A stretch of DNA of 64,000 nucleotides. It comes from VXOI01 sp965197575 (GTDB lineage: Bacteria > Chloroflexota > Dehalococcoidia > Lucifugimonadales > UBA3495). Position 1 is the first letter of the stretch. Every line of letters begins with the position of its first letter. A model generated the notes under the pieces. The model had not been told where the DNA came from and did no database searches. It saw only the letters and a list, made by a program, of their open reading frames with translations. The stretch lies in assembly GCA_965197575.1 (NCBI GenBank), contig OZ240214.1:4154001-4218000 (forward strand), given 5' to 3'. The translations under genes were made by a program, and so were the position numbers. This document shows, piece by piece, positions 55,278 through 64,000 of the stretch.

Positions 55278-57123
55278 AAATCTGGCCGAAAAGTGGTGGG
55301 AGCCGGGTGAGCGGCTATACTTGGGGTCAACAAGCATAGCGAGGGCTGAGAATGCTGGGAGAGCGATCCGATCAGAGGGGGCTTTGGGAAGCGGACCGGC
55401 TGTACCTGGATCACGTGGGGCGGGAAAGCTTCTACGGCCTGCTGGCCTCGCTGCGGGGCCGGCTGTTCCGGGACGCCGACTTCGCCCAATTCTATTGCCC
55501 CGACAATGGCCGGGACAGCGTGCCGCCCAGCCTGCTGGCCACGGCGCTCCTGCTCCAGTCCCACGACAAGGTGAGCGACGCCGAGGCCAAGGCCAGAGCC
55601 GACTTCGACCTCCGGTGGAAAGTGGCGTTGGGGATTGAGGTGGAAGAGCGTCCCTTCGCCAAGAGCACGCTGCAGGTGTTCCGAGCCCAGCTGGTCCTGC
55701 ACGGCAAGGTTCGGGAGGTGTTCGAGTCCAGCCTGCGTTTGGCCCGGGAGCCAGGCTGCCTGAAAGGGCGCGGGATGCGGGTGGCGTTGGACACGACCAA
55801 CATCCTGGGTCGTGGCGCAGTCAAAGACACCTACAACCTGTTGGCGGACGGGATAGTCAAGCTGCTGCGGGCATTGGCTGCGGTGGAGAAGTCCACCGGT
55901 AGAGAATGGGCCAAGGCCCGGGGATACGGGCGGTACCTTGCCTCCAGCGTGAAAGGCGAAGCCGCCATCGACTGGAGCGACCAACGGGCCCGGAGGGCGC
56001 TGCTGGCTGGGATTGTGGCTGACGCGGACCGGCTGTTGGAGTTGTCGCGGCAGGCGCAGGGGGAACTGAGGGAGGAAAGCACTGAGCGGCAGCGGATTGT
56101 GGCGGCGGCGGAACTGCTGGGGCAGTTGCTGCTCCAGGACGTGGAACGGGCTGAGGGCGGAGTGAGCCTCAAGGACGGGGTAAGCCGGGACCGGATGATG
56201 CCGGTGCATGACCCGGAGATGCGCCACGGCCACAAGAGCAGCAACCGGCGTTTCGACGGACACAAGGCGGCGATTGTGGTGGACACCGGCTCCCAGTTGA
56301 TCACCGCGGTGGAGGTACTGCCCGGCAACGCTCCGGACAATCTGGGGGCGCTGGAACTGGTGGAGGCGAGCGAGGCCAACACCGGCGTGCCGGTGGCGGA
56401 GGCAATGGGCGATGCCGCTTATGGCGACGGCGATACCAGGCAGGCCTTCGCCGACGCGGGCCGCACTCTGGTAGCCAAGGTGCCGGGGCGTCCCAACCGG
56501 ACCCACTTTCCGAAAGAGGACTTCCATATTGACTTGGAGGCGGGTTCCTGCACCTGTCCGGCGGGGAATGTTACCCGGACGATGGTGCCGGCGGGACGGC
56601 GCACCGGCCAAACGGGTCGGACTTACCGTTTAGAGGCCTTCCGGTTCGACGCGGCGGTCTGCGGGGTATGCCCGCTGCGGCCCCGGTGCGTGGCGGCAAA
56701 ACCGGGTACGGGACGAACGGTGCAACTGCACCCGCAGGAGGCGCTGTTGCAGCAGGCCCGCGCCCTGCAGCAGAGCGAGGCCTTTGCCGGGTACCGGCAG
56801 CGCCGCGTGGTGGTGGAGCACCGGCTGGCGCGGCTGGTCCAATTGGGAATCCGCCGAGCACGCTACTTCGGCCGCATCAAAACCCGGTTCCAGTTGTACT
56901 TGGCGGCCACCGTGGCCAACCTGACCCTGGTGGCCGCCAAAGCCGGGTTGACGGGAGAAACCGGCTCCGGTCCCAGCACCAGTGCCCCCAAGGTCCTCGG
57001 CATCGTCGGCTCCGCCGCCAAAGCCGGCGTTGCGTGGCTCGGGCAAATTTGGACCCTCACCTTGCTCGCGTTGGCCTTACTGCCCATATCTCCCTTCCCA
57101 AACATGGGTTTCCGTCCAGATTT
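55278..57123 (+). mobile_element. IS1182-family element with CTAG flanks
   Basis: CTAG lies at both ends (55274-55277 and 57124-57127), with inverted ends AAATCTGGnCG just inside. The insertion interrupts the small gene between hsdS and brnT. Excision with one CTAG restores the frame. Confidence 0.88.
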
Positions 57124-57127
57124 CTAG
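55352..57127 (+). CDS. IS1182-family transposase
   Basis: An intact 591-residue protein. The N-terminal DUF772-type region has FYCPDNGRDSVPPSLLATAL and SDAEAKARADFDLRWKVALG. The catalytic part has RVALDTTNILGRGAVKDTY, VAEAMGDAAYGDGDTRQAF and VVVEHRLARLVQLGIRRARY, with Cys residues CTCPAG and CGVCPLRPRC between. The full length and single frame make it one of the few apparently active transposases in the window. Confidence 0.9.
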   Translation: MLGERSDQRGLWEADRLYLDHVGRESFYGLLASLRGRLFRDADFAQFYCPDNGRDSVPPSLLATALLLQSHDKVSDAEAKARADFDLRWKVALGIEVEERPFAKSTLQVFRAQLVLHGKVREVFESSLRLAREPGCLKGRGMRVALDTTNILGRGAVKDTYNLLADGIVKLLRALAAVEKSTGREWAKARGYGRYLASSVKGEAAIDWSDQRARRALLAGIVADADRLLELSRQAQGELREESTERQRIVAAAELLGQLLLQDVERAEGGVSLKDGVSRDRMMPVHDPEMRHGHKSSNRRFDGHKAAIVVDTGSQLITAVEVLPGNAPDNLGALELVEASEANTGVPVAEAMGDAAYGDGDTRQAFADAGRTLVAKVPGRPNRTHFPKEDFHIDLEAGSCTCPAGNVTRTMVPAGRRTGQTGRTYRLEAFRFDAAVCGVCPLRPRCVAAKPGTGRTVQLHPQEALLQQARALQQSEAFAGYRQRRVVVEHRLARLVQLGIRRARYFGRIKTRFQLYLAATVANLTLVAAKAGLTGETGSGPSTSAPKVLGIVGSAAKAGVAWLGQIWTLTLLALALLPISPFPNMGFRPDF

Positions 57128-57237
57128 GGGGAATCAAGCTCAAAATCATGAACAAGTACACCGGCAAAGAGTATCGGAAATGGGTTTCATGGGTCACCAA
57201 AGCGGCTTTTAAGAGTAACGAAGACACGGATGAATAA
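57128..57237 (+). pseudogene. Small gene after hsdS, 3' part
   Basis: In frame with the 5' part once IS1182 is removed: GGIKLKIMNKYTGKEYRKWV, then SWVTKAAFKSNEDTDE and TAA. Lysine-rich and helical. Confidence 0.5.
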
Positions 57238-57249
57238 GAACTCCGAGAC

Positions 57250-57426
57250 ATGGTCACCGACATGAGCGAAAAGGGCCTCGAGGCCCTGATCTCCAACTCC
57301 CTGACCAGCAACGGACGGCTGCTCGGCGAACCGCCGGAATACGACCGCATCCACTGCATCGACCTGAGCCACCTGTCCACATTCCCACAACAACCAAGCC
57401 GGAAACGACAGTCGCGCTCTCAGTAG
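57250..57426 (+). pseudogene. HsdR N-terminal remnant upstream of brnT
   Basis: ATG at 57250 or 57262 gives SEKGLEALISNSLTSNG, PPEYDRIHCIDLSHLSTF and a stop. It resembles the N-terminus of HsdR (SEQGLETRIFNLLLESG... CVDLAHLTTFL in the gene at 57767). It is a second, diverged copy of that N-terminal module, cut off after about 50 residues. Confidence 0.55.
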
Positions 57427-57501
57427 ACACCGACACCCCAAAGGAAGGCAGTGCCCTCGGCCAGCAGCTTTTAGTCAACCCTTCGAAGAAGAGAGAAGCC
57501 A

Positions 57502-57780
57502 TTGCTATGGACCTGGGACCCAGCCAAGGACAGAGAAAACCTGAGGAAGCACGGCATCAGTTTCGCGGAAGCTGTCCTCGTATTCGAGGATACCAACAAC
57601 ATCTCAGTGGAGGACCCGTACCGCTACGAACAGAGATGGCGGACAATTGGCTCAGTCGGGCCTGCCATCATAATAGTCATACACACTTGGGAACAGACCG
57701 GGGACGGGGGCTTCCACGGGCGCGTCGTCAGCGCCAGGAGAGTAAACAGCCACGAAAGAGCGCAGTATGAAGAAGGCTGA
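57502..57780 (+). CDS. brnT: BrnT-family toxin
   Basis: A 92-residue protein: WTWDPAKDRENLRKHGISFA, EAVLVFEDTN, then GRVVSARRVNSHERAQYEEG. These are the BrnT signatures (WDPxKxxxNLxKHGxxFxEA and the ISARxAxxxER end). BrnT is a ribonuclease of the RelE-like fold. The TTG at 57502 follows GAAGAGAG and gives the usual length. The stop overlaps the next gene's start by 14 bases, the arrangement normal for brnT-brnA. Catalytic residues appear retained. Confidence 0.85.
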   Translation: MLWTWDPAKDRENLRKHGISFAEAVLVFEDTNNISVEDPYRYEQRWRTIGSVGPAIIIVIHTWEQTGDGGFHGRVVSARRVNSHERAQYEEG

Positions 57781-59398
57781 TACCAGACTGACAGAAGAAC
57801 AATGGGCCAGACTGGAAGCCCTAGAGGACTTGCCGGACGACCAGATCGACTACTCCGATATACCACCGACAACCGATTGGTCCAGTGCCCGCCGGGGACG
57901 GTTTCAACTGCCAAGAGGAACAGAGTCGAACCGGAGAGTCCAGCCAACAGCCACCGACACCAGCGAACAGGGACTCGAAACCCGGATTTTCAACCTGCTC
58001 CTAGAGTCCGGCTGGTTCCCAGGAGATAGCCAAGACTATCTCCCAGCATCCTGTGTGGACCTGGCCCACCTCACCACATTCCTGCAAGACACACAGCCGG
58101 AGACCGCCCAGGCCCTCAACCTAGACGCTGACACTAACACCCGCCAGCGGTTCCTGAGACGGCTCCACCGGGAGACCGGCAGCCGAGGCATCATCGACGT
58201 CCTCAGAAACGGAGTAGACCACGGACAGCATAGCGTCAGGCTCTTCTACGGCACCCCGTCCCCGGGCAATCAGGTAGCCGGGGAGCTTCACACCAAGAAC
58301 AGATTCTCCGTGACCCGGCAGGTCCACTACAGCCCCAGGAACTCCAGCCTGTCCCTGGACCTGATCCTATTCATCAACGGCCTGCCGATCATCACCTTCG
58401 AGCTTAAGAACAACCTGACCAAACAGACCGTGGAGGACGCGGTCGAGCAGTACAAGCGGGACCGGGACCCCCACGAGGACCTCTTCCGCCCGGGGCACTG
58501 TGCTGCCCACATGGCGGTCGACGAGAACCGTGTAAAGTTCTGCACGGAACTGGCGGGCCAAGCATGCGTTTTCTTGCCCTTCGACAGGGGACACGACGGC
58601 GGAGCCGGCAACCCGCCGAACCCCCAAGGCCTGCGGACCGACTACCTCTGGCAGGAGACTCTGACACCAGGGAGCCTCACGGACATCATCGAGAACTACG
58701 CCCAGCAGGTCCGGGGGAACCAAGTCTGGCCCCGCTACCACCAACTGGAGGCTGTGCGACGAATCCTCCACGACGCATCCCTGCACGGCGCCGGGCGACG
58801 ATACCTCATCCAGCACTCCGCGGGAAGCGGCAAGTCCAACTCCATCGCATGGCTGGCCCGCCAGCTCATCGGGCTCCAGAAGGACGGCGAGACCATCTTC
58901 GACTCCACCATCATCGTGACCGACCGGGTGGTGCTGGACAGCCAGATCAGCGAGACCGTCAAGCAGTTCACCCAGGTGAGCTCCACCGTAGGGCACGCTG
59001 AGAGCTCCGCGGACCTCAGGAAGCTCATTACCGAGGGCAAGAAAATCATCATCACGACCGTCCAGAAGTTCCCCTTCATCCTGGACGCCATGGCCCAGGA
59101 ACACCTGGACAGGAACTTCGCCATCATGATCGACGAAGCCCACTCAAGCCAAGGAGGGCGCACTTCGGCCGTCATGAACATGGCCCTGGGGGACCTGCCA
59201 GAAGGGCACGAGGACGATGACACATTTGAGGACCAGATCAACAAGCTCATCGAGGGCCGGAAAATGCTGGCAAACGCCAGCTATTTCGCATTCACGGCCG
59301 CCCCCAAGAACAAGACCTTGGAGTTATTCGGGGACGCATCACCCCAGACCGACGGAACAGTGAAGCACCTCCCATTTCACAGCTACACGATGAAATAG
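57767..59398 (+). CDS. hsdR: BrnA N-terminus fused in frame to HsdR (first part)
   Basis: Residues 1-50 (MKKADTRLTEEQWARLEAL, then IDYSDIPPTTDWSSARRGRF) match the BrnA antitoxin N-terminus that binds BrnT. The BrnA ribbon-helix-helix is absent. From about residue 66 HsdR begins: TDTSEQGLETRIFNLLLESG, the nuclease domain with FELKNN near residue 210, Walker A HSAGSGKS near 349 and DEAH in MIDEAHSSQGG near 455. HsdR is the translocating, cleaving subunit of type I restriction. A TAG at 59396 ends this frame in the motor domain, and the rest follows in another frame. Confidence 0.82.
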   Translation: MKKADTRLTEEQWARLEALEDLPDDQIDYSDIPPTTDWSSARRGRFQLPRGTESNRRVQPTATDTSEQGLETRIFNLLLESGWFPGDSQDYLPASCVDLAHLTTFLQDTQPETAQALNLDADTNTRQRFLRRLHRETGSRGIIDVLRNGVDHGQHSVRLFYGTPSPGNQVAGELHTKNRFSVTRQVHYSPRNSSLSLDLILFINGLPIITFELKNNLTKQTVEDAVEQYKRDRDPHEDLFRPGHCAAHMAVDENRVKFCTELAGQACVFLPFDRGHDGGAGNPPNPQGLRTDYLWQETLTPGSLTDIIENYAQQVRGNQVWPRYHQLEAVRRILHDASLHGAGRRYLIQHSAGSGKSNSIAWLARQLIGLQKDGETIFDSTIIVTDRVVLDSQISETVKQFTQVSSTVGHAESSADLRKLITEGKKIIITTVQKFPFILDAMAQEHLDRNFAIMIDEAHSSQGGRTSAVMNMALGDLPEGHEDDDTFEDQINKLIEGRKMLANASYFAFTAAPKNKTLELFGDASPQTDGTVKHLPFHSYTMK

Positions 59399-60851
59399 GC
59401 CATCCAAAGAAGGCTTCATCCTGGACGTTTTGGGTAACTACACGAGCATCCGGAGCTACTTCAATCTCGTCAAGAAAATCGACGACGACCCCGAGTTCGA
59501 CTCCAAGCGCGCCCAGCGGCGTCTGCGCCACCATGTCGAGGAGCACGAGTACGCCGTCAGGACCAAGGCCGAGATAATTGTGGACCACTTCAACGAGTCG
59601 GTGTTCGGCCCAAAGCTCATGGGAGGGAAAGCCCGCGCGATGGTCGTAACCGACGGCGTGGACCGCGCCATCGACTACTATCTGGCCATCAGCGAATACG
59701 TCAGCGAGAAAGAACTGCCCTTCCGGCCCATTGTGGCGTTCTCCGGGGAACGGGACCACAACGGCACCAGAGTCAGCGAGGCATCTCTGAATCGCTTTCC
59801 GTCGAGGCAGATACCCGGGAAGGTCCGAGAGGACCCATACCGGATCCTCATATGTGCAGACAAGTTCCAGACGGGGTACGACGAGCCGCTGCTGAACACC
59901 ATGTACGTCGATAAGACCTTGGGAGGAATCAAGGCAGTTCAGACCCTCTCAAGGCTGAACCGGGCCGCGCCCAACAAGGACAGCGTCTTCGTGCTGGACT
60001 TCATGAACGACCCGGACGCCATCCAGGCATCCTTCGAGGACTATTACCAGACCACCATCCTGGCCGACGAGACCGACCCGGACAAACTCCACGACCTCCG
60101 GGGCACCCTGGACCAGCACCAGATTTACTCCTGGAACCAGGTGGATGGGTTTGTAGAGGCCTATCTGAACGGAGCCGACCGCTCCGTGCTGGATCCCACC
60201 CTGGACCTCTGCGTGGAAGGGTACCTGAAACTCGACGAGGACGGGCAGGTGGAGTTCAAGAGCTCGGCCAAGGCTTTCGTCCGGCTCTACGCATTCCTCT
60301 CCCAGGTCCTGCCCTACGGGAACGCCCGGTGGGAGAAACTCTCAATCTTCCTGAACTTCCTGGTCACGAAACTGCCGGCACCGGAGGATCCGGATCTCTC
60401 ACGGGGCATCCTGGAAGCCGTGGACATGGAGAGCTACCGAACCGAGAGACAGGCGGCACGGAGCATCAGCCTCGCCGAGGAGAACGTGGAGATAGACCCG
60501 GTACTTACGACCGCGGGCGGACAGCCCCGCGAGCCCGAGATGGACCGGCTCTCCAACATCCTCGCGGAGTTCAACCGGATGTGGGGAGGGAAATTCACGG
60601 AGCCCGAGCGGGTCAACGAGGTCATCAACCGGATGCCTGGCCAAGTCCTCGAGGACGAGGACTACCAGAACGCCAAGATGAACTCCGACCGGCAGAACGC
60701 TCAGATCGAACACGACTCTGCCGTGAGAAGGCTAATCACCGCCATGGTCCGGTGCCAGACCGAACTCTACAAGGCGTACACGGGGGACGAGGAATTCCGG
60801 GAATGGCTCAACGGGGAGATGTTCAGGCTGACGTACCAAGACCGGCCATAG
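59399..60851 (+). pseudogene. hsdR: HsdR, second part after stop and frameshift
   Basis: Homology resumes with GFILDVLGNYTSIRSYFNLV and includes helicase motifs of the second RecA lobe (ILICADKFQTGYDEPLLNTM, AVQTLSRLNRAAPNKDSVFV) and the C-terminal helical domain ending TYQDRP. The break is one in-frame TAG plus one extra A near 59405. Correcting both gives one HsdR of about 1000 residues. Whether these are real mutations or sequencing errors is open. Confidence 0.8.
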
Positions 60852-61438
60852 AACCCCAAAACCCACCAGCACTCCAACCATGCAACCATACCCCCATCGC
60901 CAGAGTGCCTCCAAGGGCCCAAGCGCTACTAGTAGGCTGCCACTGTTGAATTGATGGCTGGCGGAGTATTATGGGTTGGTAATCCGAGAATTTTGGGAAG
61001 CGGGGTTGAGGTGATGGTCAAGAAATACCGTGTGGGACTTACGCGGGAGGAACAAGAGGAACTGAAAGGGATGGTGTCCCGAGGGCGGGCGGCGGCATAC
61101 AAGCAAACTCACGCCCGTATCCTGCTGCTCAGCGATGAGAACCAGGCTGGCGGGGCTATGAGGGACCAAGACATAGCCCAGTCCCTGAGGGTGGGCACCG
61201 CTACGGTGGAGCGGGTGCGCCGCCGGTGCGTGGAGGAGGGTTTGGAAAGGGCCCTGGGACGCAAGGAGCAGCTAAACCGTCGCCCCAAAAAGCTGGACGG
61301 TGAGGGCGAGGCCCACTTGGTGGCCTTGGCCTGCTCCCAACCGCCCAGCGGCCGGGCTGGTTGGACGATGCATCTGCTGGCTGACCAGTTGGTGGAAAGG
61401 GAGATAGTGGACCGCATCAACCCCGAGACGGTGCGCCG

Positions 61439-62146
<708 letters not shown>

Positions 62147-62159
62147 CGGTGCTCCACTA

Positions 62160-62909
62160 GCTAGGCCAGCCCCCTGCTGAGCACAGCGACGCACGGAAGG
62201 AGAGGGATAAACGACGGCCGTCTCAGACCCGAGGCGTCGGCCGCCGCGCCACAGGAAGAAGGAAACCACTTCCAGCGATTCGGGGACGGTCCCGGGACTC
62301 CCGGAGCCCGGGCGCCAGCCGAGGGCCAGGATGACCCCGGTCAGGCGCCACAGCGCACGCAGAAGAGTATCGTGGAGCGCTTCCAAGGCAGCCTCCGCAA
62401 GAGCTGGGAGCTTGGCAGGCTGCTTGCCCAGCGACCAAGTTGAGACCCACACCATCACAGGCCGCCCCATGAATCCGTGAAGCAGGGCCGCGGCCTTCCG
62501 GCAGAGACGGCCACGGCCGCGGCCCTGGCGCCAGACGAGAACCAAAGGGGTGGGTCAATACTGGCCCGCCCCAACCTTTTGCCTAGAACCAAAGGACTAA
62601 AGTCAAGGCACCAGACGCGACACCCCAGAAATCAGGACCACCCGAACGCAGGGACAGGCAAGCGCCCGTCCTTTGTCTTTTGCAGAACGGAGGAGGCAAA
62701 ATGGCGCGGGAAGACCACCAGCAATGGCCAAGATAAGAGGCTTGGATAATCTCAGTGATCAACGACAATTAGTTTTGCCGACCTGGCAAAAGGTGGCCGC
62801 CGCGGAAATCCGCAGAGACCCGTATCTCTCCCCGCGAGCGGGACGTCCCCGCCGAGATGAGCCGGCCCATCCCGGAGCCGGCTGCAACGCCAAACAACGA
62901 GGTGACAAA
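62160..62909. other. GC-rich gap without confident gene
   Basis: In 750 bp I find no protein I can support. A minus-strand open frame at 62135-62545 has a plausible hydrophobic helix, but it reads into the IS630 end and matches nothing I know. A GGAGG followed by ATG at 62701 opens an 11-codon frame only. Confidence 0.35.
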
Positions 62910-63596
62910 GTGTCAACCGAACAAACCCGGTCCTCATTCACCGAAACCTCCCCCGCGCCAGCCGGACACGGCGCCAGCCCTGGTCTCCTGTTCGGCCTGC
63001 TCCCCCTGAGCAGCGCGGCCCTGGGCGGACTGACGGTGGGCGGATTCTTCTTCATCATTGCCGCCCCGGCCTTCCTCTCGGACCGCGCCGGGTACGGCAC
63101 GGCCCTCTCCATCTACGGGACGGTCATCACCCTGCTGCCCGTCTTCATCGTCTGGGCAGCCCTCCGCTGGACCCGGGCGAGGCTCGGTCCGGATTCCGCC
63201 GGCCTGACGCGGACCGGGATTCCGACGTCTTGGGACCGGCACTGGGCTGTCGTGACCTGGTGGACCGCAGCCATAGCCACCGGCTGGCTCGGCATAGCAG
63301 TCCTGATGGCGGGGCTTCCGGACCTCACACCGCAGGGCGGCAGCGGCTTTCCCACCCTCTTCGAACTGGTTCCCGCCGGGCTCGCCGCCCTGGGGGCAAC
63401 CCTGTACGTGGCCATCGCCGCAACCGCCGTCCTGGCCGTCCTTGTCCCGGTCAGCGCCGGTCCCGGACGGCAGGAACCCAAACGGGGCCTCGCCAAGGTA
63501 GTCTTCACGCTGTTTTTCGGGGAGGTGACGGCGTTCGTCGCGGCCGCGGTTGTCAAGATGGGCGGCAACCTGGTCATTGCGCATGGAATCAGCTGA
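62910..63596 (+). CDS. Integral membrane protein of unknown function
   Basis: A 228-residue protein with about five hydrophobic segments (LLFGLLPLSSAALGGLTVGG, TVITLLPVFIVWAALRW, WWTAAIATGWLGIAVLMAGL, FELVPAGLAALGATLYVAIA, VVFTLFFGEVTAFVAAAVV). A GTG start at 62910 was chosen, because upstream in-frame sequence is hydrophilic and irregular and ACGAGGTG precedes it. It is not assigned to a family. It lies at the inner edge of a non-IS region. Confidence 0.6.
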   Translation: MSTEQTRSSFTETSPAPAGHGASPGLLFGLLPLSSAALGGLTVGGFFFIIAAPAFLSDRAGYGTALSIYGTVITLLPVFIVWAALRWTRARLGPDSAGLTRTGIPTSWDRHWAVVTWWTAAIATGWLGIAVLMAGLPDLTPQGGSGFPTLFELVPAGLAALGATLYVAIAATAVLAVLVPVSAGPGRQEPKRGLAKVVFTLFFGEVTAFVAAAVVKMGGNLVIAHGIS

Positions 63597-63698
63597 CCGC
63601 ACGCCGCGTAGCGGGCCGGACGCCGCCACCTTCGCTGACGGTCGGCACAACGGCATCAGCCGCCATGATCGTCCTCGGCATCCCGGTCCGGACGCATA

Positions 63699-63812
63699 AT
63701 GCGAGAGGCCGCGCTTCACCAAGGCCGCATGGCGAACAGGGGCGACATGCCGGTCACGTCGTGGAGCCAGTGCTCCTGGTTGGAAGACCCTTTCGAAGAG
63801 GACGAGGAATGA
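63699..63812 (+). CDS. Tiny acidic ORF, possible antitoxin tail
   Basis: ATG at 63699 gives 37 residues ending SWLEDPFEEDEE. The stop overlaps the ATG of the next small ORF (ATGA). Short acidic tails of this kind occur in small antitoxins preceding HEPN genes. The evidence is only the coupling and composition. Confidence 0.25.
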   Translation: MREAALHQGRMANRGDMPVTSWSQCSWLEDPFEEDEE

Positions 63813-63910
63813 ACTGGCAGGACCTCATGGCAATAGCCCGGACTATGGCAAAGGCTGCGGTGCAGTCGCCCACCGGCCGGCTGCGCCAAGCGGAACTGCG
63901 CTTGGCCTAA
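63809..63910 (+). pseudogene. Possible HEPN N-terminal fragment
   Basis: ATG at 63809, after GAGGACGAGG, gives MNWQDLMAIARTMAKAAV and SPTGRLRQAELRLA, then TAA. The RLRQAELR segment resembles the RxRQAxLRRAxSxAYYxxFH start of HEPN proteins. It stops after 33 residues, and the window end follows, so a frameshifted gene is possible. Confidence 0.3.
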
Positions 63911-64000
63911 TTCACCCGCTCCACGTATCGGGACAGCCTTGCACCTCAGGGTCCCGGAGAAGGGATCTGGTGAAGTTCCGGCCGGCCGTGAAGACGGCCC

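Overview
This 64-kb window is a GC-rich bacterial sequence heavily invaded by insertion sequences (IS), with islands of ordinary and defence-type genes between them. The lineage is inferred, not proven. F420-dependent enzymes (an LLM-class oxidoreductase beside a DUF385 protein), CARDB-repeat surface proteins, an AbiTii gene, PaREP1/HEPN genes and dense IS630, IS1380, IS701 and ISAs1 elements together suggest Chloroflexota of the kind found as marine or sponge-associated lineages. There is no rRNA and no CRISPR array. The only tRNA signal is a degenerate tRNA-Arg beside an integrase remnant.

Layout. 0-10.7 kb is almost solid mobile DNA: IS21 remnant, ISAs1 remnant, an IS630, a broken hydrolase, then a transposase gene split by a 3.2-kb chain of eight TA-inserting elements (3780-6985), an IS1380 copy, a CopG-type antitoxin remnant and an IS701. 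10.7-14.5 kb holds PaREP1/HEPN remnants cut by an IS4-type element with an 11-bp target duplication, then a second TA chain. 14.7-18.5 kb is a defence-like cluster: fused minimal nucleotidyltransferase-HEPN, frameshifted PD-(D/E)XK nuclease, small zinc-ribbon protein, AbiTii protein, and two overlapping HEPN/PaREP1 genes. 18.5-19.7 kb has IS607 and ISNCY remnants. 20-25.4 kb is a metabolic island: copper amine oxidase, ACT-domain protein, histidine decarboxylase, DUF385 protein and LLM oxidoreductase. 25.6-27.6 kb is IS again. 28.2-33.2 kb carries a coiled-coil PD-(D/E)XK-like protein, an SNF2 helicase and a SWIM protein. 33.6-37.5 kb is IS debris with a serine-recombinase tail. 37.7-42.7 kb is a large decayed CARDB protein with 13 repeats. 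42.8-48.8 kb is IS1380 plus a third TA chain. 48.8-49.9 kb is a tyrosine recombinase next to the tRNA-Arg remnant. 50.2-53.9 kb is IS701, IS3, IS1380 and IS630 material. 53.9-60.9 kb is a type I restriction locus (hsdS part, a small gene split by IS1182, brnT, and hsdR whose 5' end is fused to brnA). 60.9-62.2 kb is an IS630. The last 1.8 kb has a membrane protein and two tiny ORFs.

How things fit together. Histidine decarboxylase, an ACT sensor and an amine oxidase suggest regulated histamine turnover. The brnT/brnA::hsdR arrangement would link a toxin to a restriction motor. Five non-autonomous element families sit in the window with their likely autonomous parents, and TA-targeting elements are joined end to end through single shared TA dinucleotides. 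Four or more transposase families have a second reading frame next to an A-rich slippery run.

Caveat: many frameshifts (hsdR, hsdS, integrase, nuclease, CARDB gene) could be real decay or uncorrected sequencing errors. The bases alone cannot decide.
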